Below are positions 53,948 to 63,793 of a DNA stretch of 64,000 nt, piece after piece. The stretch lies in assembly GCF_000379605.1 (NCBI RefSeq), contig NZ_KB902579.1, positions 186,111 to 250,110 of the forward strand, written 5' to 3'. Position numbers and translations under genes: made by a program. The notes below the pieces were generated by a model, which was not told where the DNA came from, made no database searches, and was given only the letters and a program-made list of their open reading frames with translations. Numbering within the stretch: position 1 is the first letter of the stretch; every line of letters starts with the position of its first letter. The DNA comes from Rhizobium giardinii bv. giardinii H152. GTDB taxonomy: Bacteria > Pseudomonadota > Alphaproteobacteria > Rhizobiales > Rhizobiaceae.

Positions 53948-55582
53948 ATGACCGCGACGATCCGCAATCCGATCCTGCCGGGCTTCAATCCGGACCCGTC
54001 GATTTGCCGCGTGGGCGAGGATTACTACATCGCCACGTCCACGTTCGAATGGTATCCGGGCGTGCAGATCCACCACTCGCGCGATCTGGTCAACTGGCGG
54101 CTGGTGCGCCGGCCGCTGGAGCGGGCAAGCCAGCTCGACATGCGCGGCAATCCCGACAGCTGCGGCGTCTGGGCGCCGTGCCTTTCCCATGCCGACGGCC
54201 TGTTCTGGCTCGTCTATACCGACGTCAAGCGCTTCGACGGCAACTTCAAGGACGCGCACAACTACATCGTCACGTCCCCTTCGATCGAAGGCGAGTGGTC
54301 GGACCCGGTCTATGTCAATTCCTCCGGCTTCGATCCATCGCTGTTCCACGATGACGATGGCCGCAAGTGGTTCGTTAACATGCAATGGAACCACCGTACC
54401 GAAAGCTTCGGCGGGGCGCCGAAATCGCCGGCCTTCGACGGTATCCTGCTGCAGGAGTGGGATCCGGTCTCGAAAAAGCTCGTCGGGCCGATCAGGAACA
54501 TCTTCGCCGGCAGCGCGCAAGGGCTCGTCGAAGGCCCGCATCTCTTCAAGCGCAACGGCTGGTACTATCTGACGACGGCCGAGGGCGGCACCGGATATGA
54601 TCACGTGGTGACGATGGCTCGCGCGCGCAGCATCGAAGGTCCCTACGAGATGCATCCGCAGACGCATCTGATCACCTCGAAGGACGCGCCGGACGCGGTG
54701 CTGCAAAGGGCAGGGCACGGCCAGTATGTCGAGACGCCGGACGGCCAGGCCTATCACACCCACCTGACGGGCCGGCCCTTGCCGCCGCAGCAGCGCTGCA
54801 CGCTTGGCCGCGAGACGGCGCTGCAGAAATGCGTCTGGCGGGACGATGGCTGGCTTTATCTCGAGCAGGGCGGTGTCGTGCCGGCTGTCGAGGTTCCGGC
54901 GCCCGGCGAGACCGCGGCCATCGAGAAGCCCGCAAGGGTCGAAACCGATTTCGACGGCCCCGCCTTGCCCGACGAATTCCAATGGCTACGCACGCCACTG
55001 CCCGAGCGGATTTTTTCGCTGACGGACAAGCCCGGCCATCTGCGGTTGTTCGGCCGCGAGAGCATCGGCAGCTGGTTCGAACAGGCGCTGGTGGCGCGCC
55101 GCCAGGAGCACCATTCCTTCCGCGCCGAGACGGTCGTCGAATTCGAGCCGGATACCTATCAGCAGGCTGCCGGTCTGACCCATTACTACAACCGCCACAA
55201 GTTTCACGCGCTTGCCGTCACGCTGCATGAAAAGCTCGGCCGGGTCGTGACGATCTTCTCCTGCGCCGGAGATTTTCCGCATGGCCGCATGACGTTTCCG
55301 GCCGAAAGTGGCGTCACCGTTCCATTCGGACGGGTCTATCTGGCCATGGAAGTCCGGGATAACGAGTTGCAGTTCTTCTGGCACCCCGACGGCTACCGTG
55401 CCTGGCGCAAGATCGGCCCGGTGCTCGATGCCGGCGTCGTATCCGACGAGGGCGGGCGCGGCGAACACGGGTCGTTCACCGGCGCATTCGCGGGCGTGTT
55501 CGCCTTCGATACGTCCGGCCGGGCGCAGGTCGCCGATTTCGATCGGTTCACTTACGAGGCGCGGCCATTCACTGCTGAATGA
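53948..55582 (+). CDS. GH43 family glycosidase (beta-xylosidase-like)
   Basis: A 544-residue enzyme without a signal peptide, so cytoplasmic. The five-bladed propeller domain (residues 1-320) has the general base Asp in PILPGFNPDPSICRVG near 16 and the general acid Glu in LVEGPHLFKRNGWYYL near 200. The C-terminal beta-sandwich (from about 335) matches the domain of GH43 beta-xylosidases. It would cleave xylo-oligosaccharides or alpha-arabinosides. The ATG at 53948 follows GGGAGAAGAC. No dedicated transporter gene is adjacent. Confidence 0.88.
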   Translation: MTATIRNPILPGFNPDPSICRVGEDYYIATSTFEWYPGVQIHHSRDLVNWRLVRRPLERASQLDMRGNPDSCGVWAPCLSHADGLFWLVYTDVKRFDGNFKDAHNYIVTSPSIEGEWSDPVYVNSSGFDPSLFHDDDGRKWFVNMQWNHRTESFGGAPKSPAFDGILLQEWDPVSKKLVGPIRNIFAGSAQGLVEGPHLFKRNGWYYLTTAEGGTGYDHVVTMARARSIEGPYEMHPQTHLITSKDAPDAVLQRAGHGQYVETPDGQAYHTHLTGRPLPPQQRCTLGRETALQKCVWRDDGWLYLEQGGVVPAVEVPAPGETAAIEKPARVETDFDGPALPDEFQWLRTPLPERIFSLTDKPGHLRLFGRESIGSWFEQALVARRQEHHSFRAETVVEFEPDTYQQAAGLTHYYNRHKFHALAVTLHEKLGRVVTIFSCAGDFPHGRMTFPAESGVTVPFGRVYLAMEVRDNELQFFWHPDGYRAWRKIGPVLDAGVVSDEGGRGEHGSFTGAFAGVFAFDTSGRAQVADFDRFTYEARPFTAE

Positions 55583-55708
55583 GCAAGCAGTGCATTAGAA
55601 GGTAGTTGTAATTAGCTGATCGCATTACGGTTTTGTAATTTTTGATTTCAGTTTCCGTTCATCTGCCAGGTCGTAGTTTCGGGGTGTCAAAAACGAAAGG
55701 ACACCCCG

Positions 55709-56062
55709 ATGAAACGCTTGTTGATCGCCCTGGTCGCCGGTTCTTTCCTGGCCGCGCCAATGGCTTCCGCGCAGCCGGCAAAGCCGTTCGAAGTCGCTCA
55801 GGTGAAGGAGCGGCATGTCGAAAAGAATGTCTACAGGCATGGCAAGACGAAAATCGTCGAGAAGCGCGTCGTCGTCAAGAAGCGCTGGGCGCGGGGCCAT
55901 CGCCTGTCGCCGGCCGAGCGTCGCCGCATCGCCGCCGTCAATGATTATCGCCGCTACAGGCTCTATGCGCCACAGCGCGGCCAGCAGTGGGTTCGCGTCG
56001 ACAACGACTTCCTGCTGATCAGCGTTGCGACCGGCGCGATCGTCAGCCTCGCGACCCGCTGA
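55709..56062 (+). CDS. RcnB family periplasmic protein
   Basis: A 117-residue exported protein. A signal peptide (MKRLLIALVAGSFLAAPMASAQ) is followed by a lysine/arginine/valine-rich linker with VEKRVVVKKRW and the RcnB-type C-terminal domain YRLYAPQRGQQWVRVDNDFLLISVATG. E. coli RcnB affects nickel/cobalt homeostasis in the periplasm; rhizobia carry many paralogues of unknown role. AAAGGACACCCCG precedes the ATG. The location beside the zinc uptake genes is suggestive only. Confidence 0.85.
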   Translation: MKRLLIALVAGSFLAAPMASAQPAKPFEVAQVKERHVEKNVYRHGKTKIVEKRVVVKKRWARGHRLSPAERRRIAAVNDYRRYRLYAPQRGQQWVRVDNDFLLISVATGAIVSLATR

Positions 56063-56114
56063 GCACGATGATCGAGAGGCGGCGTCGCGCCGCCTTTCTC
56101 AAACTGCGGCGGGG

Positions 56115-57305
56115 CTACGAACCTGCCCCGGCGGACCAGTCCGCGAACGGATCGGGCAGTGTCCGCCAGCGCTCGGGCGTGAAGCTTCCGGCATCCACCA
56201 GACATTCGTCGAGCTCGGCTTCGAGCGCCACCTGGTTCATCGGATCTGCGCCGATGAAGACGATCTCCTGGCGCCGGTCGCCCCAGACGGGATCAAGATA
56301 GGGTCTCATCGTCGCCAGGAACCCGGGATCGTCCGGCCATTGGGCTTTGGGGACCGCCGACCACCAGAGCCCCATCTTCGACGTGCGCACCATCGGGCCG
56401 GCCTGGCTCAGTTCACCGACCTGATGCGGCCGTGTCGCCAGCCAGAAGAAGCCTTTGGCGCGCACGACGCCCGGCCACGAACGATTGATGAAGGCATGAA
56501 ACCGGGCGGGATCGAATGGCCGTTTCGCGCGGTAGACGAAGGAGCGGATGCCGTATTCCTCCGTTTCGGGTACGTGGTCCTTGAAGCCGTGCAGTTCCTT
56601 GTACCAGAGCGGATGCTGCTCGGCTTTCGCCATATCGAACAGCCCGGTGCCCAGCACATCGCCCAGCGCCACCCGCCCGAAATCCGTCTCGATCAGCCGC
56701 GCGTCCGGATTAAGCCCGACGACGATCTTGCGGGTCGCGTCAAGCTGTTCGGGCGTGGCGCTGCCGGCCTTGTTAAGCACGGCGACATCGGCGAATTCGA
56801 TCTGTTCGACGAGCAGATCGACAAGCGTGCGGCTGTCGCCGTCTCCTGCCAGGAAATCGTTGGAGGAATAGTCGGCCAGGAGGCTCGCGGCATCGACGAC
56901 GGTTACCATCGTGTCGAGGCGCGCCACATCGGAAAGGCTGGTGCCGCTTTCGTCGCGGAATTCAAATGTCGTTGCGACGGGAAGCGGCTCGGCAATGCCG
57001 GTCGATTCGATCAGCAGATAATCGAACCGGCCCTGTTCGGCGAGTTTCCGCACCTCGTTCAGAAGGTCGTCGCGCAGCGTGCAGCAGATGCAGCCATTGG
57101 TCATTTCGACCAGTTGTTCTTCCGTCCGCGACAGGTTCGCGCCGCCGTCGCGCACCAAAGCGGCGTCGATGTTCACTTCGCTCATGTCGTTGACGATGAC
57201 GGCGACGCGCAGGCCGTTGCGATTGTTGAGGATATGGTTGAGCACCGTCGTCTTTCCGGCGCCGAGAAAGCCGGAGAGAACGGTAACCGGAAGTCTGCCG
57301 GGCAT
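56115..57305 (-). CDS. COG0523 G3E GTPase, ZigA/zinc chaperone type
   Basis: A 396-residue G3E-family GTPase. P-loop [17 protein letters not shown] is at about 9-25; the metal-site [12 protein letters not shown] is near 69-80; NKAG is the base-specificity motif. The C-terminal CobW_C domain includes [23 protein letters not shown]. This longer branch with FFWLATR is the ZigA/YeiR-type zinc chaperone set used under zinc limitation. It stands next to znuA-znuCB-zur, which supports a zinc role and separates it from CobW of the cobalamin cluster. Confidence 0.88.
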   Translation of the reverse strand: MPGRLPVTVLSGFLGAGKTTVLNHILNNRNGLRVAVIVNDMSEVNIDAALVRDGGANLSRTEEQLVEMTNGCICCTLRDDLLNEVRKLAEQGRFDYLLIESTGIAEPLPVATTFEFRDESGTSLSDVARLDTMVTVVDAASLLADYSSNDFLAGDGDSRTLVDLLVEQIEFADVAVLNKAGSATPEQLDATRKIVVGLNPDARLIETDFGRVALGDVLGTGLFDMAKAEQHPLWYKELHGFKDHVPETEEYGIRSFVYRAKRPFDPARFHAFINRSWPGVVRAKGFFWLATRPHQVGELSQAGPMVRTSKMGLWWSAVPKAQWPDDPGFLATMRPYLDPVWGDRRQEIVFIGADPMNQVALEAELDECLVDAGSFTPERWRTLPDPFADWSAGAGS

Positions 57306-57400
57306 TATCCTGTATCCTTTTTTCTATAACGTGCAGTGGCCCGAAAAGGTGGCCCTAGGGGCCGCCTCAGTTCGTTGACAAACCTTGCCTCGCACACGAC

Positions 57401-57467
57401 GTCATCCTCGGCCTTGAGCCGAGAATCCAATCGCATCCCGGATGGTCGGGTCAGGCCCGACCATGAC
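57401..57467. repeat. small palindromic repeat (RIME-like)
   Basis: Two nested hairpins (CTCGG/CCGAG at 57407-57423 and ATGGTCGGG/CCCGACCAT at 57442-57464) are framed by GTCAT/ATGAC. The structure resembles the intergenic palindromes common in rhizobia. It lies in the 230-base gap between znuA and the ZigA-like gene. Confidence 0.65.
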
Positions 57468-57535
57468 GAAAGAGAGGTTTGCGGCATTTGTCGGCAGCCT
57501 GAGAGGGCCGGGAGCCGCCTTCCAAGGAAACCTGC

Positions 57536-58525
57536 TTAGCTGCCGTTGGAAAGGCAGGTTTTCAGAGATGTGCCGATACCTTGCATCAGCTGGAAATAGA
57601 GGTCAGGGCCGGCCTCCAAGGTGGCCGCTTCGGGGTCGAGCGTGCCGGGTTTCGCCGGCGTGCCTTCGAGCACGACATTGACGAGCTTCGGCTCGAATTG
57701 CGGTTCGGCAAAGACGCAGGTCGCGCCCAGTTCGACGATCTTGGCGTGGATCTCAGACAGGCGCTCGGCGCCGGGCAGGACCTCGGGGCTGACGGTGATC
57801 GAACCTGCCACCTTCACATGATAGCGATGTTCGAAATACTGGTAGGCGTCGTGAAAGACGATGAAGGGCTTGTCCTTGATCGGCGCGACGGTTTCCGTAA
57901 GCGTCTTGTCGAGCGCGTCGAGCCGCATGTTGAGGGCATCGAGATTGCTCTTGTAGGTCGCCGCATTGTCCGGGTCGGCAGCAGCCAGCGTCTTTTCGAT
58001 CTCGGCTGCCATCGCCTTGGCATTGGCGGGATCGAGCCACAGGTGCATGTCGAATTCACCTTCTTCGTGGTGGCGACCCTCCTCATGGGCGTGATCCTCG
58101 CCGCCTTCTGCGCTTGCTTCATGCTCGTCGCCGTCGTCATGCGCCTCGAAGGCGCCGCCTTCTCGGAATTTCAGCTTTTCGAGCCCGGGCGCATCGTCCA
58201 GTTCGACGATCTTCGCGCCGCTGCCGAGCGACTCCAGCGGCTTCTCCAGGAAGGCTTCCAGCCCGTGCCCGACCCAGAAGACGATGTTGGCGTTCTCCAG
58301 CGCCGAGGCGTTGGAGGGCTTCATGCTGTAGGTATGGGGGGAGGCGGCGCCCTCGACGATCAGCGCCGGCTCGCCCAGCCCTTGCATGATCGAGGCGACC
58401 AGGGAGTGGATCGGCTTGATCGAAACGACGACGTTCGGGACTTCGGCATGCGCGCTGCCTGCAGCCAGAAGCAGGGAAGAGGCGAGCAGGGAGGATGTCA
58501 AAAGCAGGGATTTTTTCAGGCTCAT
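57536..58525 (-). CDS. znuA: zinc ABC transporter, periplasmic binding protein ZnuA
   Basis: A 329-residue cluster A-I binding protein. The signal peptide runs to about residue 27 (SAHAE). The zinc-site histidines are in SIKPIHSLVASIM, in the HLWLDP segment, and in FIVFHDAYQYFEHRY. Between residues 110 and 145 is a His/Asp/Glu-rich loop (DDGDEHE, HAHEEGRHHEEGE) typical of ZnuA, thought to collect zinc. It is divergent from znuC across about 106 bases with two Zur-like palindromes. Confidence 0.95.
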   Translation of the reverse strand: MSLKKSLLLTSSLLASSLLLAAGSAHAEVPNVVVSIKPIHSLVASIMQGLGEPALIVEGAASPHTYSMKPSNASALENANIVFWVGHGLEAFLEKPLESLGSGAKIVELDDAPGLEKLKFREGGAFEAHDDGDEHEASAEGGEDHAHEEGRHHEEGEFDMHLWLDPANAKAMAAEIEKTLAAADPDNAATYKSNLDALNMRLDALDKTLTETVAPIKDKPFIVFHDAYQYFEHRYHVKVAGSITVSPEVLPGAERLSEIHAKIVELGATCVFAEPQFEPKLVNVVLEGTPAKPGTLDPEAATLEAGPDLYFQLMQGIGTSLKTCLSNGS

Positions 58526-58552
58526 GCGGGGGGACTCCTGTCTTGTAAATCA

Positions 58553-58569
58553 ATGTAATGTTATTACAT
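58553..58569. promoter_or_regulatory. Zur box 1 in the znuA-znuC promoter
   Basis: ATGTAATGTTATTACAT has perfect 7-base half sites around GTT. It lies 28 bases from the znuA start. AT-rich palindromes of this kind are the alphaproteobacterial Zur site, and zur is encoded in the divergent operon. Confidence 0.75.
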
Positions 58570-58575
58570 CAATTG

Positions 58576-58590
58576 CGTTATGCTATAACG
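58576..58590. promoter_or_regulatory. Zur box 2 in the znuA-znuC promoter
   Basis: CGTTATGCTATAACG has perfect 6-base half sites around GCT and matches the GTTAT...ATAAC core known for alphaproteobacterial Zur. It is only 42 bases before the znuC start and 6 bases from box 1, so two dimers could sit side by side. Confidence 0.78.
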
Positions 58591-58631
58591 TGTGGCATAG
58601 CGGCTGGCAACACCTCACCCGGATTTTTTTG

Positions 58632-59564
58632 ATGCTGAATTTCCGCGACCCCGACCAGAAGCCTCTCGTCCTTTTGAACAATGCCGGCGTGCGCCGCGGC
58701 GGCCGCTGGCTGGTGCGCGGCGTCGAGTTTTCGATCAGCCGCGGCGAGATCGTCACGCTGATCGGCCCGAACGGCTCGGGCAAATCCACGACGGCGAAAA
58801 CCGCGATCGGCGTCTTGAAGCCGGACGAGGGCTGGGTCGAGCGCAAGCCGGGCCTCAAGGTCGGCTATGTGCCGCAGAAACTCGCGATCGACTGGACGCT
58901 GCCCCTGACGGTCGAGCGCCTGATGACACTGACCGGCCCGCTGAAGGGCCGCGAGATCGAGGAAGCGCTGCACTCCACCGGCATCGCGCATCTCGCCCGC
59001 GCCGAGGTCCAGCACCTGTCCGGCGGCGAATTCCAGCGGGCGCTGCTTGCCCGCGCAATTGCCCGCAAACCCGACCTGCTGGTGCTCGACGAACCGGTGC
59101 AGGGCGTCGACTTCTCCGGCGAGATCGCGCTCTACGACCTGATCAAGTCCATCCGCAACCAGACCGGCTGCGGCATCCTCCTGATCTCGCACGACCTGCA
59201 TGTGGTGATGGCCGAGACCGATACGGTGATCTGCCTCAACGGCCATGTCTGCTGCCGCGGCACGCCGCAAGTGGTCAGCCAGAGCCCGGAATATCTGAAA
59301 CTGTTCGGCAGCCGGGCGGCCAAGACGCTTGCCGTCTACAGCCACGACCACGACCATACCCATCTGCCCGACGGCCGCGTTCTGCATGCCGATGGCAGCA
59401 TCACCGAACATTGCCATCCGGATGACGGCCACCACCATGGCGCCCACGCCGAGCATGGGCATGACGATCACGACCATGCCGATCATGTCCACGGTCCGGA
59501 TTGCGGCTGCGGCCATCAAAACCGCCTGCAGGGCCTGGGCAACAAGGAGACGCGCCGTGTTTGA
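58632..59564 (+). CDS. znuC: zinc ABC transporter, ATP-binding protein ZnuC
   Basis: A 310-residue ATPase. Walker A is LIGPNGSGKSTTAKT near 41-55, the signature LSGGEFQRALLARAI near 134-148, and Walker B LLVLDEPVQGVDF. A C-terminal His-rich tail of about 60 residues (HDHDHTHLPDG, HPDDGHHHGAHAEHGHDD) is likely zinc-binding. No clear ribosome site was seen before the ATG. Its stop overlaps the znuB start by 8 bases. Confidence 0.93.
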   Translation: MLNFRDPDQKPLVLLNNAGVRRGGRWLVRGVEFSISRGEIVTLIGPNGSGKSTTAKTAIGVLKPDEGWVERKPGLKVGYVPQKLAIDWTLPLTVERLMTLTGPLKGREIEEALHSTGIAHLARAEVQHLSGGEFQRALLARAIARKPDLLVLDEPVQGVDFSGEIALYDLIKSIRNQTGCGILLISHDLHVVMAETDTVICLNGHVCCRGTPQVVSQSPEYLKLFGSRAAKTLAVYSHDHDHTHLPDGRVLHADGSITEHCHPDDGHHHGAHAEHGHDDHDHADHVHGPDCGCGHQNRLQGLGNKETRRV

Positions 59565-60390
59565 CGATTTCTTCACCCGCGCGCTCGTTGCCGGCATCGG
59601 CCTTGCCATCACGGTCGGTCCGCTCGGCTGCTTCGTCATCTGGCGGCGCATGGCCTATTTCGGCGACACCATGGCCCATTCGGCATTGCTCGGCGTGGCG
59701 CTGTCGCTGCTGTTCAACCTCAATCTGATGCTCAGCGTCTTTATCGTCGCCGCCGTCGTTTCGCTGCTGTTGCTGTTGCTGCAGAAGCGCGGCGCGCTGT
59801 CGACAGATGCGCTGCTCGGCATTCTCTCCCACTCGGCGCTGTCGATCGGCCTCGTGATGGTTGCCTTCATGACATGGGTGCGCATCGATCTCGTCGGCTT
59901 CCTGTTCGGTGATATTCTCGCGGTTTCCGAGGCCGATATCGATCTCGTCTGGGGCGGTGGCATTCTCGTATTGTTTGCCATCGTCTATCTCTGGCGGCCG
60001 CTGCTTGCCTCCACCGTCAATCCGGAACTGGCCGAGGCCGAAGGCCTCCAGCCGGAGCGGGCGCGGCTTTACTTCATGCTGCTGATGGCCTTGGTGATCG
60101 CCATTGCCATGAAGATCGTCGGCATCCTCCTGATCACCTCGCTCTTGATCATTCCGGCGGCCACCGCCCGGCGTTTTGCCACGTCGCCCGAAATCATGGC
60201 CGTGCTCGCCTCGGGGATCGGCGTGCTCGCCGTTACCGGCGGCCTTTTCGGCTCGCTGCACTTCGATACGCCGTCCGGTCCGTCGATCGTGGTTGCGGCA
60301 ATGGGGCTTTTCGTCCTCAGCCTGCTGCCCTTCGGCCGCAAGGGAGAAATCGAGACGGCCATTCATTCGACGCATGGAGGACACCACTGA
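59557..60390 (+). CDS. znuB: zinc ABC transporter, permease ZnuB
   Basis: A 277-residue inner-membrane permease of the ABC-3 family with about eight hydrophobic segments. MAYFGDTMAHSALLGVAL and DALLGILSHSALSIGLVM are typical, as is the C-terminal region IVGILLITSLLIIPAATARR. The start is GTG at 59557 with AAGGAGACG just upstream. Its stop overlaps the zur start by one base (TGATG). Confidence 0.93.
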   Translation: MFDDFFTRALVAGIGLAITVGPLGCFVIWRRMAYFGDTMAHSALLGVALSLLFNLNLMLSVFIVAAVVSLLLLLLQKRGALSTDALLGILSHSALSIGLVMVAFMTWVRIDLVGFLFGDILAVSEADIDLVWGGGILVLFAIVYLWRPLLASTVNPELAEAEGLQPERARLYFMLLMALVIAIAMKIVGILLITSLLIIPAATARRFATSPEIMAVLASGIGVLAVTGGLFGSLHFDTPSGPSIVVAAMGLFVLSLLPFGRKGEIETAIHSTHGGHH

Positions 60391-60788
60391 TGGCGCAGCA
60401 ACTCACCAGGAACCAGTCGCTGGTGCTCGATGCGCTGACCCATGCGGAAGGTCCGCTCAGCGCCTATACGATCCTCGACAAGCTGCGTGATCACGGTTTT
60501 CGCGCGCCGCTGCAGGTTTACCGCGCGCTGGACAAGCTGCTCGAGTTCGGCATGATCCACCGGCTTGAAAGCATGAATTCTTTCGTCGCCTGCTCGCATC
60601 CGGATCATCATCACCATGATCACGGCGTCACCGCCTTTGCAATCTGCGAGGATTGCGGCCAGGTCACCGAAATGCATGATGCCGGCATCGAGGAGCGGCT
60701 TTCCGTCCTGGCCGGCAGGGAGCATTTCAAGACCGAAAAGACCACGATCGAGATTCGCGGCCACTGCCAGAACTGCACCAGCGGATAA
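60390..60788 (+). CDS. zur: Fur family zinc uptake regulator Zur
   Basis: A 132-residue Fur-family repressor. The winged helix (residues 1-75) includes [21 protein letters not shown] and [20 protein letters not shown]. Structural zinc cysteines are the CEDCGQ and CQNC pairs, and the regulatory site lies near HPDHHHHDH. It would repress znuA, its own operon and perhaps the ZigA-like gene when zinc is sufficient. It is the third gene of znuC-znuB-zur. Confidence 0.94.
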   Translation: MAQQLTRNQSLVLDALTHAEGPLSAYTILDKLRDHGFRAPLQVYRALDKLLEFGMIHRLESMNSFVACSHPDHHHHDHGVTAFAICEDCGQVTEMHDAGIEERLSVLAGREHFKTEKTTIEIRGHCQNCTSG

Positions 60789-60856
60789 TTCTGCCGTCGG
60801 TCAAAGTCTTCCCCACCGCCAGCGGATGTGTGACCATCCGGGCCCGAGGTTCAGCT

Positions 60857-63238
60857 GTGAACAATCACGATTCGATGTCCGATTTCCTGTTTTCCGCCCA
60901 TACGCGTGATCACGTCCATGCCCCTCAGGCGACGGACAAGGCCGAAACCGCCATTGATCCGGTCTGCGGCATGACCGTCAAACTCAATGCCGGAAAGCCG
61001 AGCCTCGACTATCAGGGAACCATCTATCATTTCTGCAGCCAGCGCTGCCACGAGCGCTTCGGCGCCGATCCCTGGTTCTACCTGTCGGGCCATGCCGGAA
61101 ACAAGCCGAAGGCTGCGAAGAAGGCGACGCTCTATACCTGCCCGATGGATCCGGAAATCGTCCGTGACGCGCCCGGAACCTGCCCGATCTGCGGCATGGC
61201 GCTCGAGCCGATGGGCGCCCCAGTCGAGGGCCCCAATCCCGAACTCGTCGATTTCACCCGTCGCTTCTGGGTAAGCCTTGCCTGCGCCGTGCCGCTGGTG
61301 ATTTTATCGATGGGACCGATGGTCGGGCTTCCGATCCGCGAGTGGATCGGCGCCCGCATCGTCACCTATCTCGAACTCCTCCTTGCAACGCCGGTCGTGC
61401 TGTGGGCGGCGAGGCCCTTCTTCGAGCGGGGATGGGTGTCGCTGCGCACGGGCCACTACAATATGTGGACGCTGATCATGCTCGGCGTTGGCGCGGCCTA
61501 TCTCTACAGCGTCGTCGCGACGCTGTTGCCCAGCCTGTTTCCGATGGAGTTCGGCGGTCATCACGGGGAGGTTGCCGTCTATTTCGAGGCCGCGGCCGTC
61601 ATCGTGACGCTGGTCTTCGTCGGCCAGATCCTCGAGCTTCGCGCCCGTGAGCGCACCGGCGATGCGATCCGCGCCCTGATGAACCTCGCACCGAAGACGG
61701 CGCGCCGCATACAGCCGGACGGAACCGAACAGGACGCGCCACTTGAAAACATCCTGGCTGGCGATCATCTGCGCATACGGCCCGGCGAAGCCGTGCCGGT
61801 CGATGGCATCGTCACCGAAGGCCACTCCAGCGTCGATGAGAGCCTGATCACCGGCGAGCCTTTGCCGGTGGAAAAGATCGTGGGCGCCGAGGTCACCGGC
61901 GGCACCATCAACCGCAACGGCACGCTGGTCGTCAGGGCACAAAAGGTCGGCAGCGATACGGTCCTGTCCCAGATCGTCGAGATGGTCGCGTCGGCCCAGC
62001 GGTCGCGCGCGCCGATCCAGAAGCTTGCCGACCGGGTGTCCGGCTGGTTCGTGCCTGCAGTCGTGCTTGTCGCGGCGGCGGCTTTCGTCGGCTGGCTGGT
62101 GCTTGGTCCGCAACCGTCCTTCGCCTACGGGCTGGTCGCTGCCGTCTCCGTCCTCATCATTGCCTGTCCCTGTGCGCTCGGTCTTGCCACGCCGATCTCG
62201 ATCATGACGGCGACCGGTAGGGGCGCCCAGTCCGGCGTGCTCGTCCGTGAAGCCGCGGCGCTGGAGCGTCTCGCGGCCATCGATACGCTGATCGTCGACA
62301 AGACCGGTACGCTGACGGAAGGCAAGCCGCGTCTGACGGACGTGCTTGTGGGGCCCACCTTTCCGGAAAACCGGCTGCTGATGCTCGCCGCCTCCCTGGA
62401 AAAGGCCTCGGAACACCCCTTGGCCGAGGCCATCGTCGCAGGGGCCAGGGCGCGCGACGTGCCGCTGGTTGCCGTTTCCGACTTCGAAGCGGTCAACGGC
62501 AAGGGCGTCTCCGGCCGAGTGGATGGCGATCGCGTGCTCGCAGGCAATGCCGCCATGCTGCTGGCTGATGTCGGTGTCGATACGTCGGCCTTTGCCGGTC
62601 ACGCCGAAGGGCTGCGCCAGAATGGCCGCACCGCACTCTACGTCGCGGTCAATGGCGAGCTGGCCGGTCTTCTGGCGCTGGCCGACGAGATCAAGATCAA
62701 TGCGGCCGAGGCGATCCGCGCGCTGCATGCCGATGGCATCCGCGTCGTCATGGCGACGGGCGACAGTGCCGTTACAGCCGACGCGGTGGCGAAGGCGCTC
62801 GGCATCGACGATGTCGCGGCCGACCAGCTGCCGGAGGACAAGAAAGCATTGGTCGAGCGCCTGAAGGCCGAGGGGCGCGTCGTCGCCATGGCGGGCGATG
62901 GCATCAACGATGCCCCGGCTCTGGCAGCAGCCGATGTCGGCATCGCCATGGGCACCGGCGCCGATGTTGCGCTGGAAAGCGCCGGCATCACGCTGTTGAA
63001 GGGTGACCTGTCCGGCATCGTGCGGGCGCGAACCCTGTCGAAGGCGACGCTGTCGAACATTCGCCAGAACCTGTTCTTCGCCTTTGCCTACAACGCCGTC
63101 GGCGTGCCGGTCGCAGCCGGTCTGCTTTACCCGCTGACCGGCTCGCTGCTGTCGCCGATGATCGCCGCCGCCGCCATGAGCCTGTCTTCGGTTTCCGTCG
63201 TCGTCAATGCACTCCGGCTGAGGCGATTGAAGCTCTGA
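60857..63238 (+). CDS. copper-exporting P1B-type ATPase (CopA-like) with YHS domain
   Basis: A 793-residue inner-membrane P-type ATPase. The N-terminus has no classic HMA domain but a YHS domain ([32 protein letters not shown] pieces) and a heavy-metal-binding segment [24 protein letters not shown]. Eight membrane segments follow; the transport motif is [17 protein letters not shown] near 435, phosphorylation [10 protein letters not shown] near 481, and the [20 protein letters not shown] hinge. CPC plus YHS points to Cu(I)/Ag(I) export. GTG at 60857 with GAGGT upstream is chosen; a GTG at 60830 is also possible. Its role beside zur may be cross-metal homeostasis. Confidence 0.92.
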   Translation: MNNHDSMSDFLFSAHTRDHVHAPQATDKAETAIDPVCGMTVKLNAGKPSLDYQGTIYHFCSQRCHERFGADPWFYLSGHAGNKPKAAKKATLYTCPMDPEIVRDAPGTCPICGMALEPMGAPVEGPNPELVDFTRRFWVSLACAVPLVILSMGPMVGLPIREWIGARIVTYLELLLATPVVLWAARPFFERGWVSLRTGHYNMWTLIMLGVGAAYLYSVVATLLPSLFPMEFGGHHGEVAVYFEAAAVIVTLVFVGQILELRARERTGDAIRALMNLAPKTARRIQPDGTEQDAPLENILAGDHLRIRPGEAVPVDGIVTEGHSSVDESLITGEPLPVEKIVGAEVTGGTINRNGTLVVRAQKVGSDTVLSQIVEMVASAQRSRAPIQKLADRVSGWFVPAVVLVAAAAFVGWLVLGPQPSFAYGLVAAVSVLIIACPCALGLATPISIMTATGRGAQSGVLVREAAALERLAAIDTLIVDKTGTLTEGKPRLTDVLVGPTFPENRLLMLAASLEKASEHPLAEAIVAGARARDVPLVAVSDFEAVNGKGVSGRVDGDRVLAGNAAMLLADVGVDTSAFAGHAEGLRQNGRTALYVAVNGELAGLLALADEIKINAAEAIRALHADGIRVVMATGDSAVTADAVAKALGIDDVAADQLPEDKKALVERLKAEGRVVAMAGDGINDAPALAAADVGIAMGTGADVALESAGITLLKGDLSGIVRARTLSKATLSNIRQNLFFAFAYNAVGVPVAAGLLYPLTGSLLSPMIAAAAMSLSSVSVVVNALRLRRLKL

Positions 63239-63244
63239 CGGCAA

Positions 63245-63775
63245 CTACCCGATGACGGACAGGCTTGTCGCGAAAAGCTGCCATTTCTTGACATAGCCGA
63301 TCGCCGACTTCTTCAAGCCGGCGACGGCCGCGTCATCGAGCAGCCGGATCGCCTTTGCCGGTGCGCCGACGATCAGCGAATTGTCGGGAAAGACCTTGCC
63401 TTCCGTCACCAGGGCATTGGCCCCGATAAGACAGTTGCTGCCGATCACCGCGCCATTCAGCACCGCCGCGCCCATGCCGACCAGCGAATTGTCGCCAATG
63501 GTGCAGCCATGCACGATGGCGTGATGGCCGATGGTGCAACCTTCTCCGATCGACACCGGAAAGCCGGGATCGACATGGATGACGACGCCTTCCTGGATAT
63601 TGGTGCGGGCGCCGACCCTGATCGGCTCGTTGTCGCCGCGCAGCACCGCTCCGAACCAGATGCCGACATCGTCACCCAGTTCGACCTTGCCGATGACATG
63701 CGCGTCCGGCGCCACCCAATAGCTGCCTTCCGCCGGAACAGAGGGGCGTGTCGGGCCAAGTGCATAAAGCGGCAT
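63245..63775 (-). CDS. gamma carbonic anhydrase family protein (left-handed beta-helix)
   Basis: A 176-residue hexapeptide-repeat protein. Turns such as VIGKVELGDDVGIWFGAVLRGDNEPIRVGARTNIQEG (key parts GIWFGAVLRGD and TNIQEG) and the three metal-site His in VIHVDPG, CTIGHHAIVHGCTIG fit the gamma-CA fold. Related bacterial proteins (YrdA, PaaY, CaiE) bind zinc and may hydrate CO2 or act on CoA compounds. It is encoded next to an FAH-family gene on the same strand and converges with the copper ATPase gene. Confidence 0.87.
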   Translation of the reverse strand: MPLYALGPTRPSVPAEGSYWVAPDAHVIGKVELGDDVGIWFGAVLRGDNEPIRVGARTNIQEGVVIHVDPGFPVSIGEGCTIGHHAIVHGCTIGDNSLVGMGAAVLNGAVIGSNCLIGANALVTEGKVFPDNSLIVGAPAKAIRLLDDAAVAGLKKSAIGYVKKWQLFATSLSVIG

Positions 63776-63793
63776 GATTTTACTTTCTTGTGC

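Noticed and set aside
57300-57335. Zur box before the ZigA-like gene
   Set aside because: Only one half site (GTTATA) is seen on the minus strand; the other half is too degenerate to claim.
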